This document shows, one piece after another, positions 31,328 through 40,694 of a DNA stretch of 47,280 bases. Source of the DNA: Nitrospiraceae bacterium. Lineage in GTDB: Bacteria; Nitrospirota; Thermodesulfovibrionia; UBA6902. The stretch covers positions 1-47,280 of the forward strand of contig QZJG01000012.1 of assembly GCA_003599275.1 (NCBI GenBank). The letters run 5' to 3'. The notes beneath the pieces are model-generated. The model did not search any database, had not been told where the DNA came from, and saw only the letters and a program-made list of their open reading frames with translations. Both the position numbers and the translations under genes were made by a program. How positions within the stretch are numbered: position 1 is the stretch's first letter; every line of letters starts with the position of its first letter.

Positions 31328-33697
31328 ATGAATGTTATGTGCGTAATTATCGCGTTCATGCTGATAACGGTCCCATTTACTGTAACCGACATTCAAGCCT
31401 CACTTCAGGGTAAAGATCCCTCGCTCCTTCAGATCAGGGCCGGCAATCATTCCGAATTTCTGAGAATAGTCATAGAGGGTCCCGATCAATTGATATCAAA
31501 AGGAAAGGTAAGTAAAAAAGGCAGGGGCATAGAGGTCATTTTTTCCGGCGAGGATTTCGAGATAAGGCAGAACAGGTTGCCGGTAAGCTACACAAGAAGC
31601 GGGGATGCCGTCTTATTTGCGCTGAATAATGAAAGCGATATTAAAGTATTTAATCTTGATGGTCCGAGCCGTATTGTTATCGACGCCTTTCATAAGACGG
31701 GCCCCAATCCCGGCACAGCAGTGGAAGAGAAAACAGAGGATGCAGACAAAGTTGAAAAGAGGCCGTTGGTGAAGTCCTCACATGAAAATGCCGGTCCGAC
31801 TGTATCTCAGAAAGCGGTCACATCTGTCCAGTTAGCGGCTTTGCAGGCCGGGCAAACACACAAAAAAATTTATGCGGACAGGGAATCCGGTGGCTATGTA
31901 AAGGACAGCCCTTATGAGTATGGTTTCATAACGGACAAATATAAGAAGATATGGTCGGTTTTAAAGGCGGAGAACAACCCGTATAAAGTCATAAAGGAGC
32001 TTTCAGCGGGGAAGCCGGGCGATGCTGAATCATTAGGTGTTTATCATTATATATACGGCGAGGCGCTGAGTGCGGCCAAGAGAGAGCTTGAGGCCATCAA
32101 TCAGCTCCGGCTGGCGTTTATCTATTCAACCGATCAGGATTTAAAAGAAACAGCGTTTCTGAGGAGGGCAGAGATATATCAGAAGGCAGGACTGATGTAC
32201 GAAGCGAGGTCTAATTATCTTGTATTCTTCAAAGAATTCCCGTCTTCAAAATATATCGCAAAGGCGCATCTCGGCATGGCGAAAAGCCTGTCCGAGACAG
32301 GCTTCCAGAATGAAGCAGTGGAGCATTACGGGAATGCAGGGAGAAGCCCTGAGGTCCTGTTCAGCATGGCAAATGCATTACAGAAGCTCGGCAGGGCACC
32401 GGAGGCCGGAAAGGCGTATGCTAATGCCATGCTCGCTGACAGCGCCTATCCCCAACAATCCCCCGAAACATATTATCTCATAGGTGAGAATATGCGTATG
32501 ACAGGCAAAATAAATGAGGCCGAAAAACATTTGTCCGCAATCAACACCGGCCCATTCAGGGACAGCGCAAATATAAGTCTTGGACTTATCGCGATGGAGG
32601 AGCCGGATTATGTAAAAGCCATAGAATACTTCAAAGCGGCTGCTTATTCAAAAGACAGAAAGACGAAGGTGGAGGCATTACTTAACCTCTCTCTGGCGTA
32701 TTTTAAGGCGGACAAACTGAAGGAATCGATATCGACCCTCGAAGAAGTCAGGCACAACCATTACGACTCCACATCTTCTTATAAAGAGACACTTTTTCTG
32801 CTTTCAAGACTATATAGGAAAACCGGGATGCTGAAGGAGTCCGTTTCTTTGCTTAAAGAACTTGTTTATGGAAAAGAGCCCCCGGCGGAAGTCCTCGGTG
32901 AAATCGAGGCAATCCTTCTTGAGGCAGGTGATAAAACAGCCACTGGCCCCGGCGGGGACGTCAGGTTTACGGACCTGTGGAGAGAATTCGGACAGTGGAT
33001 GCTCGACGGTTCGAGAGAAGAATTTCTGATGAAGATTGCAAGAAGACTGAAACCCGAAGGCAAGCCGTTTATAGATTTGTGCTCATGGCTTGTAGAAAAT
33101 ACTCAGGGAAAGGCAAAGACGGCAGCGGCAATCGAACTGGCGGAGTATTACGCAGGGCTTGACAGGATGCAGCAGGCCGAAAAATACCTCGGCATGGTCA
33201 GGGACTCAAAAGTCAGGGAAACGGGTGATGACGTTTTCAGGCTCGAAGCAAAAATCAACCAGGCCGCCAAAAACACCGATCTTGCATTCAGGAACCTCGC
33301 GGCGATAAAGGAATTCGAAAGCGGCGACTTCAAACTGCTTGGCAGGGTAATAACCGGTATGAAGGAAGCGCAGTCGGACAATGTGCAAAAGGCCGTGGCC
33401 TTATATGAAAAGATGATAAATAAGTTTGACGCGGATGCCGGGGATTATGTCAGGCTTGCCGATATCTACTACGATTATGAGAAAGACGATAAGGCCCTTG
33501 CTTATTACAGGGCAGCGTATGAGAAAAATCCGGGGGACGAATGGGCGATGTACAGGATAGGAAGCATCGTGGGGACGCCCGAGACAAACGAAATGTTCGG
33601 CAAACTGCAGAAGGGTGATACGCTGATAAGCCGTCTTGCAAAGACAAAGCTCAGAGGGATGAATATCCTGAACAGGATTGACGAGGTCTATCAATAA
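31328..33697 (+). CDS. Exported TPR-repeat protein with N-terminal AMIN-like domain
   Basis: From the ATG at 31328 the product has 789 residues with a signal peptide ending near DIQA. An N-terminal beta-rich domain (about residues 25-130; HSEFLRIVIEG and SRIVIDAFH strands) resembles AMIN domains, which bind peptidoglycan or secretin partners. A low-complexity linker follows, then many TPR-type helical repeats (about 200-780). Proteins like this often precede flrB/flrC in deep-branching flagellates and may help build or regulate the motor. The frame also opens at 31298, but that codon overlaps the sigma-54 element. It ends one base before the kinase gene. Confidence 0.82.
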   Translation: MNVMCVIIAFMLITVPFTVTDIQASLQGKDPSLLQIRAGNHSEFLRIVIEGPDQLISKGKVSKKGRGIEVIFSGEDFEIRQNRLPVSYTRSGDAVLFALNNESDIKVFNLDGPSRIVIDAFHKTGPNPGTAVEEKTEDADKVEKRPLVKSSHENAGPTVSQKAVTSVQLAALQAGQTHKKIYADRESGGYVKDSPYEYGFITDKYKKIWSVLKAENNPYKVIKELSAGKPGDAESLGVYHYIYGEALSAAKRELEAINQLRLAFIYSTDQDLKETAFLRRAEIYQKAGLMYEARSNYLVFFKEFPSSKYIAKAHLGMAKSLSETGFQNEAVEHYGNAGRSPEVLFSMANALQKLGRAPEAGKAYANAMLADSAYPQQSPETYYLIGENMRMTGKINEAEKHLSAINTGPFRDSANISLGLIAMEEPDYVKAIEYFKAAAYSKDRKTKVEALLNLSLAYFKADKLKESISTLEEVRHNHYDSTSSYKETLFLLSRLYRKTGMLKESVSLLKELVYGKEPPAEVLGEIEAILLEAGDKTATGPGGDVRFTDLWREFGQWMLDGSREEFLMKIARRLKPEGKPFIDLCSWLVENTQGKAKTAAAIELAEYYAGLDRMQQAEKYLGMVRDSKVRETGDDVFRLEAKINQAAKNTDLAFRNLAAIKEFESGDFKLLGRVITGMKEAQSDNVQKAVALYEKMINKFDADAGDYVRLADIYYDYEKDDKALAYYRAAYEKNPGDEWAMYRIGSIVGTPETNEMFGKLQKGDTLISRLAKTKLRGMNILNRIDEVYQ

Positions 33698-34906
33698 ATG
33701 GAAAAAACGGTCAGGCTCCACGAGGCGTTTTACAGCTTTACACAGGCGTCAAAGAGCCTCGAAGCTTACTATACAAAACTGGGCGAGAAGGTCCAATACC
33801 TTACGCAGGAGCTGGAGAGCAGGAACAACCAGCTCAAAGAGGCCGTCTCGGAATTGAGCGAATCAAAGGATTTTCTGCAGGCGGTCCTGCAGAGTATCGG
33901 TGAAGCGATTATTGTCCTCGATCAGGATGAGAGGGTTACCATGATAAACAGTGCGGCGCGTGAGCTGTACTGTCTCGGTCGGGATGAAGTCGGTGGTATG
34001 ACGTTTAATGACTTCAGGAGCGCTATAAAAGACAGCGTTTCGGGTGCGGTCCTTACAGTGAAAGGAAGGATGCGCGACGTCATAATGTCCCGCTCCACCG
34101 TATTTGACTCCGGGGGGTTGGTACGCGGCTATGTCATCATGATCAGGGACATCACGGAGCTGAAAGAGTTCGAAAGGCAGAACGAGAGGAATTCAAGACT
34201 CATCGCCATGGGAGAGATGGCCGCGAAGATAGTACATGAAATAAGGAGCCCCCTGTGCAGTGTAGAGCTCTTCTCCACCATGCTTTCTGACGACCTCGAA
34301 GGGACGTCTCATGAAGAGATGGCGAGGGGCATATCGGCCGGCATCAAAAGTCTCAATAATATTCTTACCAATATGCTGCTCTTTGCCCGTAATCAAAAAC
34401 CCGCCTTCAGAGAGATAAAGCCGGGAGATGCCGTTGAAGATTCCATAAGCATGCTCGCGCCGCTGATAGAGATCAGGGGCGTCAAAGTCACAAAGGACCT
34501 TACGGATGAATTTATAAACGGGGACCCGGAGCTTTTGAAACAGGTATTTATGAACATAATTCTGAACGCGGTCCAGGCCATGCCGGACGGAGGCGAACTG
34601 AAAGTTTCCATGCGGGCTGACGATGAATTCATAACCGTTGCGGTCAGTGATGAAGGTGAAGGTATTGTCCCTGAAAATATCGAAAAGATATTCGATCCCT
34701 TTTTCAGCACAAAGGACAGAGGGACTGGATTGGGCCTGACTATCGCGCACAAGATAACGCAGTGCCACGACGGTTTCATCAAGGCCTGTATAAATGAGGA
34801 CAAAGGCAGCACATTCCGTCTCTATTTCCCAAAAATCGGACACGGGGTTTCAGGGCCGGGTTGTGAACCCGAATTTGCCGGAAAGGACAGCGGAGAGATA
34901 TTATGA
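33698..34906 (+). CDS. PAS-domain histidine kinase, FlrB-like
   Basis: A 402-residue soluble kinase. An N-terminal coiled coil (about 15-55) leads to a PAS domain (about 57-155), HisKA with H180 in AAKIVHEIRSPL, and an HATPase domain (NAVQAMP, DEGEGIV, GTGLGLTIAHK). No membrane helix is present, as in FlrB/FleS, which sense flagellar assembly state. It overlaps the next gene by 4 nt and would phosphorylate its D56. Confidence 0.9.
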   Translation: MEKTVRLHEAFYSFTQASKSLEAYYTKLGEKVQYLTQELESRNNQLKEAVSELSESKDFLQAVLQSIGEAIIVLDQDERVTMINSAARELYCLGRDEVGGMTFNDFRSAIKDSVSGAVLTVKGRMRDVIMSRSTVFDSGGLVRGYVIMIRDITELKEFERQNERNSRLIAMGEMAAKIVHEIRSPLCSVELFSTMLSDDLEGTSHEEMARGISAGIKSLNNILTNMLLFARNQKPAFREIKPGDAVEDSISMLAPLIEIRGVKVTKDLTDEFINGDPELLKQVFMNIILNAVQAMPDGGELKVSMRADDEFITVAVSDEGEGIVPENIEKIFDPFFSTKDRGTGLGLTIAHKITQCHDGFIKACINEDKGSTFRLYFPKIGHGVSGPGCEPEFAGKDSGEIL

Positions 34907-36210
34907 ATGAAAAAATGAAATCCATACTTGTCGTTGACGATGATGCGCAGTTGAGGGCGGCCCTGAGAGAGGCCATCGTGAGAATGGGTTACGATGCGGT
35001 GCTTGCCGAAGACCCGGTCGATGCCCTCAGGAGGCTTGATGAGACCTCCGTATCGATGATCGTTACGGACATGAAAATGCCCAAGATGGACGGGGTCGCC
35101 TTTATCAGAGAGGCGAGGAAAAGGACAGGGGGCCTGCCGATCCTCGTCATAACCGGTTTTGCGACGGTCGAAAATGCCGTAAACGCGATGAAGGAAGGGG
35201 CCAACGATTATCTCATGAAGCCTTTTTCCTTTGATACGATCACCAGGACAATAGAGTCCATCATGTCGAGCGCCTTTCAGTGTGATGACGGCGTATTGAC
35301 AAACAATCGGAACATGCAAAATCTGATGCATCTTGCAAGGAGCGTCGCCGAAAGCGACGTCACTGTGCTTATACTCGGAGAGAGCGGCACGGGCAAGGAA
35401 TTGCTCGCAAGATATATTCACAGGACAAGCCGCAGGACCGGCAAGCCTCTGATAGCGGTAAATTGCGCAGCGATACCCGATAATCTCCTTGAGTCCGAGC
35501 TGTTCGGCTATGAGAAAGGGGCCTTTACCGGCGCAGCCGAAAGAAAGACCGGCAAGTTCGAGCTGGCCCACGGCGGCACAATCCTGCTCGATGAAATAGG
35601 CGAGATGTCGGCCACCCTGCAGGCGAAGCTCCTCAGGGTACTGCAGGAAAGAGAGATAGACAGGATAGGGGGCAAACAGCCGGTGCAGGTTGACGTCAGG
35701 GTAATCGCAACAACCAACAGGGACCTTCAGAAGGAGATAAAGGAGGGACGGTTCAGAGAGGACCTTTTCTACAGGTTGAGCGTTTTCCCGATCACCCTGC
35801 CTTCATTGAGGGAAAGGCCTGAAGATATTATGCTCCTTTCAGAGCACTTCGCGAAAAAATTTGCCGCAAAACTCAACAAGACTGTTTCCGGTTTTACGAA
35901 GGAGGCGGGCGAGTTGCTTGCGACAAGGCAGTGGAAAGGGAACATCAGGGAGCTTGAGAATGCTATTCACAGGTCGGTCCTTATCGCCAGGTCGGACATG
36001 ATTTGCGCGGATGACTTTATGTTCGGGGAAATTTCAAATCCCGGCAACCCCGCCAACGGGAGCATACGTGAGATGGAGATGGATTTGATATTAAAGACGC
36101 TGGAGGAGACCAACGGCAACAAGACAAGGGCGGCAAAGCTCCTGGGTGTAAGCGTCAGGACAATCAGAAACAAGCTTAGTGAGTATGGGAAAAATTTTCC
36201 TGCTGTGTGA
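34903..36210 (+). CDS. Sigma-54-dependent response regulator, FlrC-like
   Basis: A 435-residue NtrC-type activator with a receiver domain (D56), AAA+ domain ([22 protein letters not shown]) and C-terminal Fis-type HTH (NKTRAAKLLGVSVRTIRNKL). It is coupled to the kinase (ATGA overlap) and directly precedes flgB, whose sigma-54 promoter is a likely target. FlrC-type regulators turn on the class of basal-body and hook genes. Confidence 0.93.
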   Translation: MNEKMKSILVVDDDAQLRAALREAIVRMGYDAVLAEDPVDALRRLDETSVSMIVTDMKMPKMDGVAFIREARKRTGGLPILVITGFATVENAVNAMKEGANDYLMKPFSFDTITRTIESIMSSAFQCDDGVLTNNRNMQNLMHLARSVAESDVTVLILGESGTGKELLARYIHRTSRRTGKPLIAVNCAAIPDNLLESELFGYEKGAFTGAAERKTGKFELAHGGTILLDEIGEMSATLQAKLLRVLQEREIDRIGGKQPVQVDVRVIATTNRDLQKEIKEGRFREDLFYRLSVFPITLPSLRERPEDIMLLSEHFAKKFAAKLNKTVSGFTKEAGELLATRQWKGNIRELENAIHRSVLIARSDMICADDFMFGEISNPGNPANGSIREMEMDLILKTLEETNGNKTRAAKLLGVSVRTIRNKLSEYGKNFPAV

Positions 36211-36326
36211 AAAAATTGACAGATGACAAAAAAAGAACTCGTGAAGACAGGAAGATCAGAGGACTGGAATCGAAATAATGCATATATTTTCATGGCTTCT
36301 CAACTTCCCGTCGTCTCGGTTTCTTA

Positions 36327-36342
36327 TGGCACAGTTCTTGAA
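36327..36342 (+). promoter_or_regulatory. Sigma-54 promoter of the flgB operon
   Basis: TGGCAC-N5-TTGAA keeps the -24 element and spacing, with the -12 reading TTGA instead of TTGC. It lies 23 bp before the flgB ATG, whose AGGAG ribosome site is separate, so the leader is normal here. Confidence 0.6.
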
Positions 36343-36365
36343 GTATAAATCCAGGAGATAAAAAG

Positions 36366-36740
36366 ATGGATAAAGGGTTCAGGGTCCTCGAGAGGATAGT
36401 GCAGGCGGCCAATATAAGGCAAAAGGTAATCGCCTCCAACATCGCTAATGTGGATACGCCGGGGTACAAGGCGAAGGATGTAAAGTTCGATAACCTCCTC
36501 GGCAGGGAGATGAAGCTTTTGACTTCGGACCCTAAACACATTGGTGGCGGAGACGCCGGAGTGATGAGTGCGCGGGAAGAGGTCGAAGGCAACCTTTCAT
36601 GGGAAGACAAAAACAATGTCGAGCTTAATGCCGAGGTCGCCAATATGACGGAAAACGCGCTGCTCCATGATGCGGCGGTCACCATTATGACGACGAAGAT
36701 AAAGATGTTTAAAAATGCCATCAGCACGAGAGGGAGGTAA
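36366..36740 (+). CDS. flgB: Flagellar basal-body rod protein FlgB
   Basis: A 124-residue proximal rod subunit with the N-terminal SNIANVDTPGYKAKDVKF motif and the C-terminal NALLHDAAVTIMTTKIKMFKNAI helix. These N- and C-terminal helices form the rod core. The first gene of a long flagellar operon and directly behind a sigma-54 promoter. AGGAG precedes the ATG. Confidence 0.95.
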   Translation: MDKGFRVLERIVQAANIRQKVIASNIANVDTPGYKAKDVKFDNLLGREMKLLTSDPKHIGGGDAGVMSAREEVEGNLSWEDKNNVELNAEVANMTENALLHDAAVTIMTTKIKMFKNAISTRGR

Positions 36741-36743
36741 CAG

Positions 36744-37151
36744 ATGGATATTTTCAAGGTGAGCGCTTCGGCGCTTGACGCCCAGAGGACAAGGATGAAT
36801 ACGATAGCCTCCAATATGGCAAATGCGCAGACGACGAAGACCGAATCGGGCGGCCCTTACGTGAGGAAGGACGTAGTATTTTCGGCGATGCCTGTTAACT
36901 CGAAACCCAACGGGAAACTGGAAGGTGTAACGGTGAGGGAAGTGGTCGAGGACAGGAAACCCCCGATAACAATTTATGATCCCGGACATCCTGATGCGGA
37001 TGAAGACGGCAATGTCTCCATGCCGAACATCAATGTCATTGAAGAGATGGTCAACATGATGATGGCGCTGCGCGCCTATGAGGCGAATGTGAAGGCATTT
37101 AATATATCGAAGGGAATGTTTCAGAAGGCCCTTGAACTTGGGAGGGTATAA
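36744..37151 (+). CDS. flgC: Flagellar basal-body rod protein FlgC
   Basis: A 135-residue rod subunit: N-terminal SASALDAQRTRMNTIASNMANAQT and the C-terminal MVNMMMALRAYEANVKAFN helix are family marks. It starts 3 bp after flgB and shares one base with the fliE start (TAATG). Confidence 0.95.
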   Translation: MDIFKVSASALDAQRTRMNTIASNMANAQTTKTESGGPYVRKDVVFSAMPVNSKPNGKLEGVTVREVVEDRKPPITIYDPGHPDADEDGNVSMPNINVIEEMVNMMMALRAYEANVKAFNISKGMFQKALELGRV

Positions 37152-37450
37152 TGTCTGATATGCCTGTCAGGAACATCGGCGGCAATATTGCGGCCAATAT
37201 TACATCACAGAAAAATCCGGCAGCTAACGTTTCGGGAAGCAGTTTTGATGAAGTTATCAATGAGGCGCTGAGCAGGGTCTCGCAGGTGCAAAACGATGCC
37301 GACAAGGCGGTGGGCGAGCTTGCAAAAGGCGGCGACGTCACGAGCGCCATCTTGGCAGTTGAAAAGGCCGATATGTCGTTTCAGGTGATGCTGGAAATCA
37401 GGAACAAGCTCCTGAGCACTTACGAAGAAATAATGAGGATGCAGGTGTAA
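37151..37450 (+). CDS. fliE: Flagellar hook-basal body complex protein FliE
   Basis: A 99-residue protein with SFDEVINEALSRVSQVQNDADKAV and the C-terminal AVEKADMSFQVMLEIRNKLLSTYEEIMRMQV typical of FliE, which links the MS ring to the rod. It follows flgC in the usual order. Confidence 0.94.
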   Translation: MSDMPVRNIGGNIAANITSQKNPAANVSGSSFDEVINEALSRVSQVQNDADKAVGELAKGGDVTSAILAVEKADMSFQVMLEIRNKLLSTYEEIMRMQV

Positions 37451-37459
37451 TGTAATAGC

Positions 37460-37490
37460 GTGTAGCGTGTAGGGAGTAGGGAGGGAGTAG
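37460..37490 (+). repeat. Degenerate heptanucleotide repeat between fliE and fliF
   Basis: Units GTGTAGC, GTGTAGG, GAGTAGG and a longer GAGGGAGTAG remnant show a period of 7. They occupy most of the 75-bp gap. The unit is related to the tracts in proC and between the M16 genes. Confidence 0.65.
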
Positions 37491-37525
37491 CGCAATAACA
37501 CTATAGCGCAGAACAAGGAGAAACT

Positions 37526-39082
37526 ATGGCGGCTGTTGACAACATTATCGGTAACCTGAAGTCGTGGCCGGCGAAGAAGAAGACTGCGGCGCTGGCCGTG
37601 CTGGTGACAAGCATTGCCGGCATTATGCTTATATTTTCATGGATACAGAAAGTGGATTACCAGGTCCTGTATTCAAACCTCTCCGAGGAGGACACGGGCA
37701 AGATAGTCCAGGAATTACAGGACAAGAAGATACCATACAAGGCCGGTGCCGGAGGGGCCATTCTCGTGGCCTCGGACAAAGTCTACGACGTCAGGCTCCA
37801 GCTTGCCTCACAGGGGCTGCCGCAGGGCGGGGGAGTGGGCTTCGAGATATTCGACAACACTAATTTTACTACGAGCGAGTTTGTCCAGAAGCTCAATTTC
37901 AGGAGGGCACTCGAAGGGGAGCTTGCGAGGACCATACGCTCACTTGCGGGCGTCAAGCAGTGCAGGGTGCATCTGGTCATCCCCGACAGGTCCATATTCG
38001 CCCTTCAGGAAAACAGGCAGGAGGCGTCCGCAGCGGTATTTATCTCGCTCGCCCAGGGCAGGAAACTCAACGGCAGCGAGGTCGACGGCATTATTCATCT
38101 TGTATCGAGCAGCGTCGAAGGCCTGAGCCCGGAGAGTATAACAGTCGTTGACAATAAAGGAGAGCTCCTCCAGAAAGCCAACGACGACAGCATGCTCAGC
38201 ATGAGCGGCTCGCAGATGGAGTTTCAGCATGATTACGAAAAGAACCTCTCGTCAAAGATCATCAGCATACTCGAACCGGTTGCGGGAAGGGGAAAGGTGA
38301 AGGCGAAGGTGTCCGCCGATTTCAGCTTTACGAAAAGTGAGAGGACCGAGGAAAAATATGACCCGGAGGGCGTAGTCGTCAGGAGTGAGCAGAAGAGCAC
38401 GGAGAAGTCGACTTCCGGAACGCCTGCAGGCGTGCCTGGCGTTGCGTCGAATCTGCCGGGAGGCGGGGCACAGCAATACGCCTCTTCCCAGGGACAATCA
38501 CAGAAGCAGGACGAGACCGTCAACTATGAAACAAGCAAGACCGTTACGCGGGTAGTTGAATCGCCTGTTTCGCTCGAAAGGATCACGGTCGCGATACTGA
38601 TTGACGGCATATTGCCGTCGCAGCAGGGGTCGGTTGAAGACGCCAAGCAGTACGTGCAGCGCTCAGAGGAAGACATGAAGTATTATGAAGATATAGTGAA
38701 AAAGACGGTGGGATTCACTTCTGACAGGGGAGACGAAATCAGCGTCAATGTTATGCCGTTCAGAGAGATGGAGGCCGATGACGCGGGGCAGGAGGCGCCC
38801 AGGGAGTATCTGCCGATTATTCTGAGCGCCCTGAAGTATTTGCTGCCGGTCGTTGTTGCCGCTTTTTTCTTCCTTTTCGTTGTCCGTCCGCTGCTGAAAT
38901 CGCTTACGGCGCTGCCTGTCAGGACTACGGCTTCGCACGCAGGCATGGCCGAGGTAAAGGCGCAGGAGGAGAACATGCTTCAGCCGAAGGAGATCCCGCT
39001 TGAAAAACAGGTAATCGACTGGGCAAATAAAAATCCCCAGCAGGCGGCTGTGCTGGTAAAAGGATGGCTTGAGGAAAAATAA
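37526..39082 (+). CDS. fliF: Flagellar MS-ring protein FliF
   Basis: A 518-residue protein. Transmembrane helix 1 is at about residues 20-38 and helix 2 at about 428-448, enclosing the ring-building periplasmic domains (YQVLYSNLSEEDTGKIV; SEFVQKLNFRRALEGELARTI; VHLVIPDRSIF). The cytoplasmic tail, which binds FliG, is short and ends QAAVLVKGWLEE. An AAGGAG site precedes the ATG. Its stop abuts fliG. Confidence 0.96.
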   Translation: MAAVDNIIGNLKSWPAKKKTAALAVLVTSIAGIMLIFSWIQKVDYQVLYSNLSEEDTGKIVQELQDKKIPYKAGAGGAILVASDKVYDVRLQLASQGLPQGGGVGFEIFDNTNFTTSEFVQKLNFRRALEGELARTIRSLAGVKQCRVHLVIPDRSIFALQENRQEASAAVFISLAQGRKLNGSEVDGIIHLVSSSVEGLSPESITVVDNKGELLQKANDDSMLSMSGSQMEFQHDYEKNLSSKIISILEPVAGRGKVKAKVSADFSFTKSERTEEKYDPEGVVVRSEQKSTEKSTSGTPAGVPGVASNLPGGGAQQYASSQGQSQKQDETVNYETSKTVTRVVESPVSLERITVAILIDGILPSQQGSVEDAKQYVQRSEEDMKYYEDIVKKTVGFTSDRGDEISVNVMPFREMEADDAGQEAPREYLPIILSALKYLLPVVVAAFFFLFVVRPLLKSLTALPVRTTASHAGMAEVKAQEENMLQPKEIPLEKQVIDWANKNPQQAAVLVKGWLEEK

Positions 39083-40066
39083 ATGGCCATGAACGGATAT
39101 GAAAAGGCGGCGATATTTTTAAGCAGTGTCGGCGAGGAGACTGCGGCCCAGATACTGAAAGGTATGGACCCCGAGGCCATCGGCAAGGTCACATCTTATA
39201 TGGCGCGTCTGAAGAAAGGCGACCGCGCCAGGGTGGAAAGCGTTTTTCAGGAAACACTGGAAAAGGTCACGAGCGGAGATATCCAGCTCGGGGGCGAGGA
39301 ATATGTAAAAAATATACTTACCAAGGGACTCGGCAATGAAAGCGCTGAAAAGATCCTTGAGATGGTCTCAAAGGAGAGCCCACTCGAGTCCCTGAAATGG
39401 GTCAATCCCAAGATACTTTCAAGTTTTCTCGTCACGGAGCACCCGCAGACCATCGCCCTGATCTTATGCCTCCTCGAGGCAGAGCAGTCGGCGGCGGTCA
39501 TCGAGGCGCTGCCTGAGCATGTCAGGAGTGATGTAGCAATGCGCGTGGCGACTACCGAGAGGATCCCCGACAGCGCGCTGGAAGAAATAGAAGAGGTGCT
39601 CAAGGGACAGCTTGACATAGGCAAGGCCAACACGAGTAAGTCCTTTCAGGGAACAAAAGTGATTGCCGAGATATTAAATCATTGCGACCGGAGCACGGAG
39701 CAGAAGATCCTCGGAAATATCGAGGGGCGCGATGTGAAGATGGCGGACTCCATAAGAGAGTTGATGCTTGTGTTCGACGATCTCGAGAAGATCGATGACA
39801 GAGGGACCCAGATGATACTGAAAGAGGTCACCACTGAGGACCTGACACTCGCCCTGAAGACGGCCCCCGACACCTTTAAGCAGAAGATCTTCAAGAACAT
39901 GTCCCAGAGGGCAGCCCAGATATTGAAGGAGGAAATGGAGACGAGAGGGCCCGTCAAAGTCACCGACGTTGAAAAGGCACAGCAGAATATTGTCAAGATC
40001 GCAAGGAAGCTTGACGAAGAGGGCAAGATCGCGATTGCGGGAAGGGGCAAGGAGGAATTTGTATAA
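39083..40066 (+). CDS. fliG: Flagellar motor switch protein FliG
   Basis: A 327-residue switch protein with the N-terminal domain (YEKAAIFLSSVGEETAAQILKGMD), the EHPQTIALIL motif of the middle domain, and the C-terminal torque-generating domain with the charged helix around IRELMLVFDDLEKIDDRGTQMILKEV. It starts directly after the fliF stop; an alternative ATG lies 6 nt further on. The end carries the ribosome site of fliH. Confidence 0.96.
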   Translation: MAMNGYEKAAIFLSSVGEETAAQILKGMDPEAIGKVTSYMARLKKGDRARVESVFQETLEKVTSGDIQLGGEEYVKNILTKGLGNESAEKILEMVSKESPLESLKWVNPKILSSFLVTEHPQTIALILCLLEAEQSAAVIEALPEHVRSDVAMRVATTERIPDSALEEIEEVLKGQLDIGKANTSKSFQGTKVIAEILNHCDRSTEQKILGNIEGRDVKMADSIRELMLVFDDLEKIDDRGTQMILKEVTTEDLTLALKTAPDTFKQKIFKNMSQRAAQILKEEMETRGPVKVTDVEKAQQNIVKIARKLDEEGKIAIAGRGKEEFV

Positions 40067-40691
40067 AAGCAGGATACTGAAGAGGAGCGACGCCTTGCTT
40101 TTCAATATGCCGTCTCTCGAAAAAGAAAACATACGGTTGGACGAGGGCCCGGTTGTACTGAGTCCGGAAGAGACCCAGAGACGTGCCTATGAGGAGGGTT
40201 TTATTTCGGGTGAGAGGGCCGGATACGAGGCTGGAGAACAAAAGGCGCTCGTTCTTTGTGAAAGGCTTGAGAAGATCATGGGTGAGCTGGCGGCGTTTAA
40301 AGACAACCTGGTCTGTGAGATAGAGCCGCAGTTAGTCGATCTTGCCGTGACTATATCGAGGAAGATAATCATCGAGGAAATCGGCATGAGGCCTGAGATA
40401 ATTGTGACGATGGTAAAGGAGGCGCTGAAGAAGATGCAGAGAATGGGCACCATCACAATCAGGATAAACCCGGCCCTCTATGACCTTTTCACGGAGAAGA
40501 AACCCGGGCTTGCCGATATTCATCCGGACATAGTTTTTGATGTCATCTCCAGCGTCCCGGTCACGGGTCCACTGGTTGTAAGCAGGACCGAGGAAGTAGT
40601 GACCGATATCGATTCGCTGCTTGCAAACGTTATGGAAGAGATGAAGACGGCAACTAAAAGACAGACAACAGATGACAGTAATCGGCCATAA
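40059..40691 (+). CDS. fliH: Flagellar export apparatus stator FliH
   Basis: The start is the TTG at 40059, four nt after AAGGAGG, giving 210 residues that begin (M)YKSRILKRSD, a common FliH beginning; the open frame extends upstream only inside fliG. The central part (about 45-95) is Ala/Glu-rich helix with GxxxG-like steps (FISGERAGYEAGEQ), and the C-terminal domain resembles the V-ATPase E subunit. FliH binds FliI and tunes its ATPase. It overlaps fliG by 8 nt. Confidence 0.85.
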   Translation: MYKSRILKRSDALLFNMPSLEKENIRLDEGPVVLSPEETQRRAYEEGFISGERAGYEAGEQKALVLCERLEKIMGELAAFKDNLVCEIEPQLVDLAVTISRKIIIEEIGMRPEIIVTMVKEALKKMQRMGTITIRINPALYDLFTEKKPGLADIHPDIVFDVISSVPVTGPLVVSRTEEVVTDIDSLLANVMEEMKTATKRQTTDDSNRP

Positions 40692-40694
40692 ATT

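Noticed and set aside
34193..35571. Long open frames on the minus strand opposite flrB/flrC (up to 249 codons)
   Set aside because: They run antisense to genes with full kinase and AAA+ motifs and show no domain signature or ribosome site; they are composition shadows.
40059..40066. FliH starting far upstream inside fliG (39969)
   Set aside because: The extra residues are basic, unlike FliH, and lack a ribosome site, whereas AAGGAGG precisely precedes the TTG at 40059.
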